Source: Effrenium voratum (Eukaryota; Sar; Dinophyceae; Suessiales; Symbiodiniaceae). From it: DNA of 64,000 bases. The position numbers were made by a program, and so were the translations under genes. The first letter of the stretch is position 1; each line of letters opens with the position of its first letter. The stretch is taken from NCBI GenBank assembly GCA_963377175.1, contig CAUJNA010000833.1:62001-126000 (forward strand). Direction: 5' to 3'. The notes under the pieces are model-generated. The model did no database searches. It was not told where the DNA came from and was given only the letters and a program-made list of their open reading frames with translations. Shown here piece by piece: positions 9,502-18,202 of this stretch.

Positions 9502-12228
9502 TTTAACAAACTTTGAGAATGTTGTAGCGCACACAATTAGCGAAATCAATTCTACAAGCGGGGTAGCTAACATTAGAAACATATACGCTAATCAATCAGA
9601 TATATTTGATTTACTCAACAACAAAGCAGACCAAGTAGATACTTACACGAAAGCACAGATTGACGCTAATTTTTTTGATATAACTCAATCATACAATAAG
9701 ATAGTTAATGCATTATCAAATAATATTAGTTCAAATGCGTATTTCATTCAAAACAGCACAGCAACGATAGCGAGCAATTTAGTTAATGTTTCATCAAATA
9801 CATTTTTAATAGGTAATCTTACAATAACTTCAAAGACAAATTTTAACAATATTTCATCAACTACACATTTAATAAATACTTTAAATGCTTCATCAACAAC
9901 GCATTTTAGTAATATTAGTTCTAATATTAATTTAATTAATACAAATATTAATAATATTTCCTCAAATACACATTGAATAAATCATCTAAATTCTACTATG
10001 CCATCTAATTTTAAGAATTTTAGTTCTAATTCTAATTTAATAACAGGACTAAATAGCACAATCAATTCACATATTATTGCAATATCAGATATACAGAACG
10101 GATGTTCATTTGATAGTAATCTATATTATACAAAAACATCAACTAATAATTTATTATCAGAAAAATTAGATACATCAATATTAAATAATACATTACTTCA
10201 TAATATAACAACAACATCATCATTTAAAATAGTAGAATTTGGAAACTATAGTTATTATCACGAAATATACAATAATTATATTGATACTTATGTTTATGGA
10301 AGTTTGACTGGTGCAACAATGTTTTTGAACCAAAGAGGCTTTGGAGATGTAGAAATTAGCAACAGTGCTAATTTTCAAAGTGATAACATAATATTAAATC
10401 ATAATACTACAATATTAAGTAATGTACAAGCATCAGGTTTATATTCTTGTTCGTCTATCTTAGATATAACTGGTTCTGATGCTCGATATGTTTTACAATC
10501 AGATAATTTAGCAGGGTTCATAACAGGAAATACAAATACAATTAATTCAAGAATTACTATCAATAATTCACAGGATACATCATTGGGACGAAAGTTAGAC
10601 AAAATAGATACTAACGCTCAAGCAATAACAAGTGCTATCAATTTTAGTAGTAATACAACTTTACACAGTAATTTAAATTTGCTGACTACTGGTTCTATAA
10701 TATGTAATAAGTTTAGCGCTACACCTTCACCAAATGTTGGATTGCAAATGACTTTTCAAATGTTTAATCGTGAATTTAATATGAATCGTGATGGTCGGAT
10801 GTGGATGAGTAGCGCAGGAGGCCAGTGGGAGACTCAAATAGGAGACGCTAATGTTGGTCGTGCGTGGGTAAAGGATAGGTTCGGTTTAGGCGCAGTTGGA
10901 GTTACTGGTTATGTTTTAAATTGTGCTGGACAAGCGAGATTTACAAGTGCTGTTCAGTTTTCAGGAACTGACAGTGCAATAAGTCTTAACAATGGCTCAT
11001 ATTTGAATTTTAATAGTAATGGTTCAATAAGAAGATCTACACCAGATGCTATAGAAGGTTTATATATGGCTCATAAGAATTTTGTTGCTGTTAGTGTTGG
11101 TGATGTTTGTAATGCCTCTAACCAAAATATGATGTGTGATGGATTATTGAATAAAACCATACTTAATAAGCCTACTGATGTTTAAGGAAACATCTATACA
11201 AATGCTGCTGTTAATTGTGATAATGTCAATATTGCTACGGATGGTAAACTAGAAAATTGATACAAACTGTTCATTATACAGATATGTTAGTGCTTTTTCA
11301 TCTTTGGATATGAGAAATACTGACGCTAATTCTTCAATTAGGTTCATTTGTGGAGATCCTGCCGTTCAATCTAATATAGTCGGGGCTGTTAATATTTCTA
11401 TCGGATGGACTTTTAATACTGCAGCCGCTGATGCTATGGGTAATTTAACTGCTGATGATGTTTATGTTAAAACCGGTGGAGCATTAAGAAGTATTCATAT
11501 AGCGCCTAGTGGTGGAACATTAGTAACCGTTGATACCAATTTAGCAGTTCAAAACGCGTATTTAGCAACTAATACCATTCAATCATTCGATTTAACAACG
11601 GTTTCATTTTTGAATAATATTTCAATGACTACTGGAACAGATATATTAATGGGAACAAGTGAATTGTCAACTTATTATGATGGAACTAATTTATCTACAA
11701 TTGATGTAATATTCAGAACATCAAATACAGCTTTTAGAGTTTCAGATAGTTCAACTACACCTTCAGTTTTATTATCTATTGAGAAGACATTTGGAACTGG
11801 AAGCTTTACAAATAATGCTTCATCAACTTTTAATGAAAATAAAAAATTGCTATGTAATTCACTTGAACCATCAACAGGAACTAGTATAGATTTAACAGCA
11901 ACGACAGTAACCATTACCGGGACATTCGTTGATTCATCTGATTCGCGGTTGAAATATGACATAGACAATGTCAAATCTAACTGTATGAATATGATAAAAA
12001 ATTAAACCGAAGAAGTTTAAGAGACACGATAGAAACGATTGTGGTAAACACATAAAGGATATATCGCTGACGAAGTATTAAAAGCAATTCCGAAAGAGTT
12101 CGACAATATTGTATGTAAAGATAAAGAGTATTTAGGATTGAACTATTTAGTTTTACCCGTGCTAGTTCATAAGGCAGTATTAGAATTAAATGATAAAATA
12201 GATAAACTTGAAAAAGAAAATAAGGAAT
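9488..12228 (+). pseudogene. Fiber / spike protein with C-terminal peptidase S74 chaperone domain
   Basis: The N-terminal 250 residues are Asn/Ser/Thr-rich with repeats of about 20 residues around SSNTHLIN and FNNISS, typical of trimeric fiber shafts. The middle has beta-rich segments (GDVEISNSANF, TGYVLNCAGQARFT). The C-terminus begins SDSRLKYDIDNV and ends GYIADEVLKAIP then LNYLVLPVLVHKAV and a coiled coil, the pattern of the S74 intramolecular chaperone that trimerises and self-cleaves in phage tail spikes. Breaks: TGA 9974-9976, TAA 11183-11185, TGA near 11258, a frame change near 11275, and two compensating frame changes near 12000 and 12053. It follows the capsid gene on the same strand. 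A receptor-binding role is known for such proteins generally and is inferred here. Confidence 0.75.
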
Positions 12229-12426
12229 AGTAGTGTTGAAACTTCAAGTATTGATAAAATCAATGATATTAATGAAGAAGAACTAGATTTAAGTAATATT
12301 GATAAATTACAGTTGAAAAAAATTAAAAAAATGAGTGAAAGATTAGAAAAACTGGAGAAAATGAAATGTGACAAATCAATATATACATTACCAGTGTTGA
12401 ATTTATGTAGTTATAGTTTGTTCTGA
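12208..12426 (+). CDS. Coiled-coil fragment, probably the shifted tail of the fiber gene
   Basis: A 72-codon frame without a good start (TTG at 12208) overlaps the end of the fiber. Its sequence (KINDINEEELDLSNIDKLQLK and then KMSERLEKLEKMK) continues the coiled coil in which the fiber frame stops at 12228. A further frameshift that moved the fiber tail is the simplest reading; an independent small gene is less likely. It ends 10 bp before the stop of the converging gene. Confidence 0.35.
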   Translation: MKKKIRNSSVETSSIDKINDINEEELDLSNIDKLQLKKIKKMSERLEKLEKMKCDKSIYTLPVLNLCSYSLF

Positions 12427-12434
12427 ATTAATAA

Positions 12435-12455
12435 CATTAAGCCATAGGCTTAATG
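12435..12455. terminator. Hairpin at convergent gene ends
   Basis: Perfect 9-bp stem (12435-12443 CATTAAGCC with 12447-12455 GGCTTAATG) with a three-base loop. It lies exactly where the rightward fiber region (end 12426) and the leftward gene (stop at 12437) meet. The symmetry and position suit a bidirectional transcript-end signal. Confidence 0.5.
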
Positions 12456-12985
12456 CTATTCATTAAAAAATATGAACAAAATTTACTAATATAACTTTGT
12501 TTATCATCATCGATTATGTTAATAGTTATTTCTTTCAATTGTAATGAAGAAAAATCATCAACCATACATTTAAATGTATTTGTATGACTATTATTGTCTT
12601 TATTCATAAAATAATAAATATCAAATAAGCCATTTGATGTTAAAATGCGATTATCAACAGGACGCGGACTTTTAATTGACTCGGTACTAACAAACATAAC
12701 GTAACCAGTTGATAATTTTAATGGTTTATGTTTTTGATGTAATTTATCTAACTCACTTAAATTAATTATATATGAAATTCCATTATTTATATTAATATTG
12801 TCAATTTCAAAATAATGTGTATTGTTAAATATATTAGTTGATTTGTAAGACTTCTGCACTGGTTCAAGTTTCTTTGTATAATTTTTAGTAATATTACAAT
12901 TTCTTGTTTTTAATAATCTAACATCACCTAAATTACAAGATACTACAGGGTTTTCAATGTCTAATGGTAAATCATAAAATATCAT
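12437..12985 (-). CDS. Hypothetical viral protein, 182 residues
   Basis: An uninterrupted frame from the ATG at 12985, with an AT-rich spacer to the gene upstream at 13023. The sequence is compositionally normal and beta-rich (VMFVSTESIKSPRPVDNRIL, GLFDIYYFMNKDNNS). No signal peptide, membrane segment or cysteine motif is evident. It lies downstream of the ATPase on the same strand, a place often taken by virion proteins in Polinton-like viruses. I do not recognise the family. That it remains open while its neighbours are broken is notable. Confidence 0.6.
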   Translation of the reverse strand: MIFYDLPLDIENPVVSCNLGDVRLLKTRNCNITKNYTKKLEPVQKSYKSTNIFNNTHYFEIDNININNGISYIINLSELDKLHQKHKPLKLSTGYVMFVSTESIKSPRPVDNRILTSNGLFDIYYFMNKDNNSHTNTFKCMVDDFSSLQLKEITINIIDDDKQSYISKFCSYFLMNSIKPMA

Positions 12986-13022
12986 AATATATTTAAATAT
13001 TTATTCTATTTTAAATGCTTTT

Positions 13023-14165
13023 TCAATGTACCATATTTAAATATATGCTATAATCATCTTGCACTCTTGTTGAACCATCATCACTATAATTATCAATTTC
13101 ATCTTCACTATCGGTATCATTTTCTATACGTAAATGTTCTTCTAATTCCTTCCTTCTTGTTTCTTCTTCCTTAAAAGTAATATGACAATCACTTTCAATA
13201 TGGTTAGGAGCATCCTTCATTAAAGTTTCACAACATTCACACTCTACTAATTGATGTAGTCTTTGCTTCCGGTATTCTTGAATCTGTTTTGGTATGTCAC
13301 CACAGCTTCGTCCTGATGAGGGACTACGTTCGTCACCGCCGAAAAACCTTACTGGTTCTTCATATATTCTTTCTTGAAGCATTTTTAACATTTTGTAATA
13401 TTGAATTTGTTTTATTTTAAATGCTTTCTCACATCTAACACAAAACATATTATTAACATCTTTGGATGTCATATTAACATAGAAGAAACTATAAGGTGCA
13501 TCATCTACTGCTTAATGACATATATTTAACAGTTGCTCTTTATCAACAATGGCAGAGTTTTCCTCAATGAATGACATTAACTCTGATACAGTCTTTAACT
13601 TGAAGATATACAACGAACTTGAATTCAACCTAATGATTGTTGCTAGGACACGATATTTTTGAACGCTTAAACAAAAACTAATGGCATCGTGCCTACCTCT
13701 CGTTGCCAGTCCATGAAGTAGCTTACTATATCTAACAAATTTAGGGTCGTCTGCAAAATCATCAACAATTATTAAAATTGAACGCAGTTTCTTCATCTTC
13801 TGTTCCTTCATATAATGAATTATCTTTCTTTGTGTGTTAATTATTTCTTCCAGTTCTTCAGGTTGGTAGGTGTCATAATATAACTTTTCTTCTTTTTCAT
13901 CATCAACCTTCATATTATCTTTTTGGTATTTCTTGACTTCGACAAATGTAGGGCCATTATGAACTGACGGGCTAAAAATGAATATACGGGCGAAGCAGTC
14001 CCTAGAAACATTTAGGATAAGGTTTTGGATTAAAACTGTTTTGCCGCCCGTGGATGAAGCAACAACGATGGAGCGGAATGGTAGTTTTGGCGCGTGCTCA
14101 TATTTAGATTGTTTGAAATCGTAATCAGTTATGTTTATTGGTTCTTTTTTTTGGACATCTGGCAT
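13023..14165 (-). pseudogene. A32/FtsK-HerA type genome-packaging ATPase with Cys-rich C-terminal extension, one nonsense codon
   Basis: The frame from the ATG at 14165 holds Walker A ASSTGGKT (residues 36-43), Walker B LIIVDD (131-136), and LSVQKYR then IRLNSS, matching the arginine-finger and sensor region of packaging ATPases. It meets TAA at 13512-13514 after residue 217. The same frame continues through APYSFFYVN, which is family-typical, for 162 more codons to 13023, so this is one gene of about 380 codons cut by a single stop. The extension past the usual ATPase end has FCVRCEKAF and ECECCETLM with later His and Cys, a possible two-part zinc domain, then an acidic tail. Readthrough or reinitiation at the Met at 13472 cannot be excluded. 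Confidence 0.83.
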
Positions 14166-14216
14166 AATAAAAGATATTAGAGTTATTTAGAAAATACTAT
14201 ATACTTATTATTTTAT

Positions 14217-14435
14217 ATGAATAGAAGTTATTCAGATTATCTTGATATAATAGATGAAGTAGAACATATAGAACAAGTTGTTATAACTGATAATAAAACC
14301 AAAACATGCTGTTATTATTCATTAGAACTAAGTAAGTTTGTGATGCAATATATCAAAAATACAAGTGTAAATAGTAATATAAATGGGAAGAAAGGAAAAG
14401 AAGTAGACAGAACCAGTTGTTTCTTCAACAGATGA
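14217..14435 (+). CDS. Small hypothetical protein, 72 codons
   Basis: Short frame from an ATG in the spacer divergent to the ATPase (51 bp apart). Acidic N-terminus (DYLDIIDEVEHIEQVV), then KTCCYYSLELSKF. Its last 17 codons overlap the next Cys-rich frame at 14383, so the true C-terminus may be frameshifted. It begins a run of small rightward genes ending at the GIY-YIG gene. No family recognised. Confidence 0.35.
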   Translation: MNRSYSDYLDIIDEVEHIEQVVITDNKTKTCCYYSLELSKFVMQYIKNTSVNSNINGKKGKEVDRTSCFFNR

Positions 14436-14568
14436 AGAAAAAGAAGAATCTGTTAAAGAAACATCAGTTATTGAGTTTTCTTGTCCGATGTGTAAAAAGA
14501 TGTTAGAAATGAAGAATGAATTAGAAATACAAAAGAAAGGAAATTGTAAATGCTCGTGTATTCCATAA
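14383..14568 (+). pseudogene. Small Cys-rich protein with in-frame TAG
   Basis: From the ATG at 14383, eight codons precede an in-frame TAG; the frame then continues for about 50 residues to TAA at 14566-14568 with FSCPMCKKML and GNCKCSCIP. The two Cys pairs suggest a zinc ribbon. The N-terminal part is acidic. Alternatively translation starts after the TAG, but no Met is suitably placed. Confidence 0.4.
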
Positions 14569-14587
14569 GTAAAAATGATAAGAAAAT

Positions 14588-14728
14588 AAAATTGATAAAA
14601 CTAAAGACAGTATCAACTTAGAGACAGATGTTCATAATTTCGCTATCAAATGGGGAAGGCATGCATCACCATCCGATAAGGGTGATAACGAAACTCAGGA
14701 AACTATACGTGAAAGGATGAAAAATTAG
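14588..14728 (+). pseudogene. Gene fragment, about 45 codons
   Basis: Frame without a start that reads like protein: SINLETDVHNFAIKWGRHAS followed by an acidic and then basic end at TAG 14726-14728. It lies between two small rightward genes with no promoter motif of its own. Probably the remainder of a lost gene; nothing more can be said. Confidence 0.25.
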
Positions 14729-14804
14729 TGTTTAAAGAGTAGATTTAACATAATTGCAACATTTAGTTTTCAAAGTTTAGTTTTATAATTTAGTATTTAT
14801 ATAT

Positions 14805-15104
14805 ATGGAGGAACATTTAGCGAACCTTGACAGTAGTTTGGAGTTGTTGTTTCCAAGATTAGAAAAAGTGTTGGAGCAAAATGAATACATACTGAGAGTC
14901 TTAAAGAGCATGAATATTAAACCTACATATAACAACAATAACAATTATCAAGCAAAATAAGTAGATAGAGACAGTAGCAAATACAAAAATAAGCGGCACA
15001 TTTATGTTCAAAAACTTAATGAAAAAGTCATAAAAGAACCTAAACAACCAAGTTTGGATTACTATCAAGTCAAGTATAACGAAGACACCAAGAAATACGT
15101 TTAA
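14805..15104 (+). pseudogene. Small coiled-coil protein with in-frame TAA
   Basis: ATG at 14805 after an AT-rich leader. The first 51 codons form a heptad-rich helix (LEKVLEQNEYILRVLKSM) and an Asn stretch, then TAA. The same frame goes on for 47 codons (KRHIYVQKLNEKVIKEP and SLDYYQVKYNED) to TAA at 15102-15104. One nonsense mutation in a gene of about 99 codons is the best reading. It ends 35 bp before the GIY-YIG start. Function unknown. Confidence 0.45.
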
Positions 15105-15138
15105 TCCTATTTAAAGAAAAGAATACTTAAACATAGAT

Positions 15139-15737
15139 ATGAGCAGATATGATAACGGTAAGATTTACAAAATTGTTGATAGTAATTTTCAGAAATGTAT
15201 GTTGGAAGCACTTGTGAAAGTTTGAGCTAAAGAATGGCAAGGCATCGGAACAAATACATCGGAACAAATACCAACAGTGAGGAAAATTGTAAAATATACT
15301 TGATTGAAAGCTATCCGTGTAACAATACAGAAAAACTTTTAAGAAGGGAAGGTCACTGTATAAGGAATAATGACTGTGTAGATAAAAATAACAGTTGGAA
15401 GAACAAAGAAAGAATATCATGAAGAACATAAGGAAGAAAACAAGCAAAGATGTAAAGAATGGATGGCGAATAACCAAGAAAAAAGAAAGCAATATGTAGA
15501 GAAGCGAAAAGACATAATTAACCAATACAACAGAGAGTGGAAACAGAATAACGAAGAGCACGTCAAAGAATACAACAGAACGTATCGTGAAGAACATAAG
15601 GACAAACTAACTAAAAAACAATATGTAATGTGTGTGGTGCTTCAATACGAAAATACGATATTAAAAATCACCAACTGACTAACAGGTGTCAGTCGTTTAA
15701 TCAACAAGTAGAACCTCATGCCGAAGATATGGTTTAG
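15139..15737 (+). pseudogene. GIY-YIG family endonuclease, frameshifted
   Basis: From the ATG at 15139: GKIYKIVDSN (GIY-like strand), then after a frame change at about 15200 YVGSTCE (YIG-like), an in-frame TAA just before RMARHR (catalytic Arg region), CKIYLIESYPC, and RREGH with the catalytic Glu, then NNDCVDKN. A further frame change near 15400 leads to a long charged helix rich in EEHKE and NQEKRKQYVEKRKD, the linker usual in algal-virus GIY-YIG proteins. A last change near 15630 reveals CGASIRKYDIKNHQL with a later Cys, a C-terminal zinc finger. Its end overlaps the 3' end of the converging integrase. Homing-type or viral DNA-cutting functions are known for the family; this copy is dead. 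Confidence 0.8.
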
Positions 15738-16629
15738 TTAAACCTTCTAACTTGTATGTTTTATTGCCCATAACATCATATTCAATCTTCTCAACTTCGA
15801 ATAAGTTATTACTCCAACGACTGACATACTCCTTTCTGTCGGTGTAATTACCCCTTTCTTTTGGAACACTTTTACTTTGTCGTTTTCCTCTATTCTGGAT
15901 ACTTTCTTTTGTTCTTTCTTTTGTTCTTTTCTCGTAGTTTCAGATTGACCTTTACATTTATTTCATTGTCGTCCTTGTGTGCCTCGGTAGGTGTCATCCT
16001 TGTTGATGAGTGTGATGTGCTGTTATACTGTTTCAATGCTGGTGTTAGGGCGTCGGTCCATTTCATGTTGTTAAACCTAACTCTATCGTGAATTTTGTTT
16101 TCATTGTCGTAATAAAACGCTCGGCTACATTTGCGTGGGTCTTCGTGACGATGTGGTTTTTTCCTTCACTGTTGAAGAAATCCTGAACTTGATTTTTAGT
16201 TGCAAACGCGCCATCGTCATCAGAATACACGGACATCGGATAACCCATCTTTTTAAAACTTGCTCTCAACGCCTTCAAAACGTGCTCTCCGTCTCTTTCC
16301 TCCATCGGTAATACATCTGCTAATTTACTGAAGATGTCAATCACGACTAAAGCATACTGTGGAACGTTCTTGTCTTTTGCTAAAGGTGACATATGCACTA
16401 TGTCTGTTTGATTTTCATTTCGTGCGAATGGAGCGGTATAGGAATTGGTGCCTCTATAATTTTTGATTTGTTTATTTGGTTGTTTCTTTAAGAAAGACTT
16501 TACATCGTCTAATGTTATTGCTGGGTCTTCTTCCTTTGCCTTCTTGTGTGTCGCTTGTGTGCTTCCGAAACCCTCGTCTAAGTCGTAATAGATGTTGCTG
16601 ATTACTTGGTCTTTTGTTAATCTCGCCAT
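15697..16629 (-). pseudogene. Retroviral-type (rve) integrase of Polinton/adintovirus type
   Basis: Catalyses insertion of the viral genome. The first 188 residues are open from the ATG at 16629. The rve core has D76 (NQTDIVH), YALVVIDIFSK, D137 (VYSDDDGAF) and E170 (VAERF), a D,D,E triad with a D137-E170 gap of about 32 residues. A frame change near 16080 then gives NNMKWTDALTPALKQYN, typical of the core's end. Two more changes near 15890 and 15850 precede a C-terminal SH3/chromodomain-like part (SRWSNNLFEVEKI, then HEVLL), ending at 15697. It is divergent from the 16737 gene over a spacer containing the duplicated upstream module. Confidence 0.86.
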
Positions 16630-16639
16630 TTATATTAAA

Positions 16640-16709
16640 TTGTTAGAAAATAATTTTATCAACATAAACCCCCCACCTGTTAACATAAAGTAATATATAC
16701 TTAAAGAAA
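16640..16709 (+). promoter_or_regulatory. Upstream module, copy 1 (integrase / 16737 spacer)
   Basis: A stretch starting TTGTTAGAAAATAA, with CAACATAAACCCCC in the middle and ATACTTAAAGAAA at the end, is repeated at 17296-17359 with few changes. It fills the spacer between the divergent integrase (start 16629) and the rightward gene at 16737, so it may drive both. Sequence conservation between two spacers is seen; promoter function is inferred. Confidence 0.55.
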
Positions 16710-16736
16710 TAACACCTTATAATATTAGGTGAGAAA

Positions 16737-17234
16737 ATGAGAAATATTAAGATTGAAGAGTTGAACTTAGAAAATGTCGGAGTGATTGCCGACTTATCAA
16801 ACTTGACGCTATCAGACGAAGAAGATGATGATAATGACAGTTATAGAAAGGAATTAGCAGAAGTGTTGAACAAAATAAAGGATTTCATCAAAAGACACCC
16901 TTTGCCACCAGTTGATGAAAACGAAGAATTCTGGAAAGATGTCATTAACAGGTTTAGGGATAATAGCGGATTAAACTTGATGACAATATACTCATTTGTT
17001 AGGTTTGACATCATGAAAGAAATGTATGAAAACCTAACAGACGAAGACATCATAAAAGACTGTGGTAAAAAGTCAAACCGAGATGGAACGTTTGGAACGT
17101 TTAAAGCAATGATGATTAACCACTGTATCTTATCAGGTGCGATACGGACACTAAACAAAGAAGACAGTCTAGTAGATGGACAGATGCGAGTTATTGAGTT
17201 CTGGTGGGATGGAATAGGTGGATGGAAAGCGTGA
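16737..17234 (+). CDS. Hypothetical viral protein, 165 residues, intact
   Basis: Uninterrupted frame from an ATG 27 bp after the ACTTAAAGAAA-type motif. Acidic patch at 28-33, a helical middle (RKELAEVLNKIKDFIKRHPL), FWKDVINRFRDNSG, and a C-terminus with RVIEFWWDGIGGWKA. No membrane segment or zinc motif. It is one of the few genes of the element that remains open from start to stop, and lies next to the integrase at the presumed right end. Family not recognised; a link to integration or early control is a guess from place and promoter. Confidence 0.62.
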   Translation: MRNIKIEELNLENVGVIADLSNLTLSDEEDDDNDSYRKELAEVLNKIKDFIKRHPLPPVDENEEFWKDVINRFRDNSGLNLMTIYSFVRFDIMKEMYENLTDEDIIKDCGKKSNRDGTFGTFKAMMINHCILSGAIRTLNKEDSLVDGQMRVIEFWWDGIGGWKA

Positions 17235-17295
17235 GTGATTTAGTTTAATGATATTATTCAATTATAATATGATTCAACCTAGTTTGTATATTAGT

Positions 17296-17359
17296 TTGTT
17301 AGAAAATAAATTTCTCAACATAAACCCCCACCCCTTAACAAAAAACTACTTAAAGAAAA
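17296..17359 (+). promoter_or_regulatory. Upstream module, copy 2
   Basis: Second copy of the module at 16640-16709: TTGTTAGAAAATAA, then CAACATAAACCCCC, then ACTACTTAAAGAAAA immediately before an ATG at 17360. It starts about 60 bp after the stop of the 16737 gene. Its core is closer than copy 1 to the motif ahead of polB. Confidence 0.55.
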
Positions 17360-17748
17360 ATGAATATATATAGTAAGAGAAAAAGCGACACTACTTGATT
17401 ATGATAATTGTCCTTGTAAAAAAACTGTAAGTCTGTGGTAGCACTAGGTAGTATTTTACCTGTTGATGTTTGTAATCTTATTGGTGGTTATATTGAACCA
17501 ACTTGCTTTGATTGTAGTGGTTTGTTGGACGCAGAAGAACATTTTTGTGAGAGATAAAGACATTCCTGAAGGACTGGAAAAAGCAGAACTTCAACTAAAA
17601 AATATTACAATAATGCAAAATAACGATATTACACAACTAGCAGAAAACCAATATAGTATAAAACAATACAGAAAACATTGACCGAGCATTTGATAAACAA
17701 GAAGCTAAAGAATGGTTTAAACAAAGAAAATGTATTATTAAGCATTAA
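17360..17748 (+). pseudogene. Small Cys-rich protein, frameshifted at least three times
   Basis: ATG at 17360 follows the promoter-like motif directly. Pieces in different frames fit one gene: CPCKK near 17410; SILPVDVCNLIGGYI with TCFDC and EEHFC up to 17557; then KDIPEGLEKAELQLKNI and a final DRAFDKQEAKEWFKQRKC to TAA at 17746-17748. The LPVDVCNLI stretch resembles the short leader of some large-DNA-virus F-box-like or zinc proteins, but that is weak. CxxC and FDC/HFC pairs suggest zinc binding. Function unknown. Confidence 0.42.
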
Positions 17749-18118
17749 AACCAGACTGTAAAAGTTACAGTCACGAAGTTAGTCTAATTTTGCGAAAATG
17801 TATTAAAATTGAACAATTAACATTTATGAAAATAATGATTTGAACTTTCCTAACCTAAACAGCTGGTGGTCATATAGAAATAGCTATTATATGAGAAACA
17901 TATTAAGCGACTTAATTTAAATTTACACAGGCCAATCAATAAAAATATACAAGCATTATTGTAGTGAGTATAGTATGAGTTGTTATAGTGGTTGTATCGC
18001 TGGTGAGATTGAACACGGGACAAATTAGTTGTTGTTTCTTAATTTTATTATTATCTAATAGTATGATTAAACATTGTTTTATAATCTAACAAGAAGGTTA
18101 AGACATTTAAATTAAACC
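17749..18118 (+). other. Decayed coding remnants at the right end of the viral block
   Basis: No complete gene. Short protein-like pieces are visible, for example PNLNSWWSYRNSYYMRN near 17840-17905 and MSCYSGCIAGEIEHGTN near 17975-18027, each bounded by stops. Composition stays AT-rich until about 18118 and then changes abruptly. No terminal repeat or target-site duplication could be recognised. Confidence 0.4.
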
Positions 18119-18202
18119 TGAATTGAAGGCGAGTGCAAGCATGAGCTAGATTTTCAGACGGTTTGCGTCGATGCCTCAGAGGACCTTCTGGAATTTTCTC
18201 AC

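Larger units (their letters stand above)
1..18118. mobile_element. Endogenous Polinton/adintovirus-like DNA virus, decayed, left end outside window
   Basis: AT-rich block whose right limit is where composition turns GC-rich, near 18119. It carries the Polinton/adintovirus gene set: protein-primed PolB, retroviral-type integrase, A32-type ATPase, double-jelly-roll major capsid protein and penton, plus lipase-like, fiber and GIY-YIG genes. I did not recognise an adenain-type protease; it may lie left of the window, be lost, or be absent. No terminal inverted repeat could be found because the left end is missing. Multiple stops and frameshifts in capsid, polymerase and integrase genes show an integrated, inactive copy. 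A contig chimera with a free virus is the alternative, but the degree of gene decay argues against it. Confidence 0.88.

Noticed and set aside
1047..15104. Stop-codon reassignment (TAA/TAG as Gln) in the virus, since several in-frame TAA/TAG fall where Gln would fit
   Set aside because: Other in-frame stops stand where Tyr (penton, lipase-like), Lys (GIY-YIG) or Leu (TGA in the fiber) is expected, and many breaks are frameshifts. This is mutational decay, not a code change.
15127..15605. Phe/Leu/Ser-rich minus-strand frames resembling membrane proteins
   Set aside because: Antisense shadows of the AAG/GAA-rich linker of the GIY-YIG gene.
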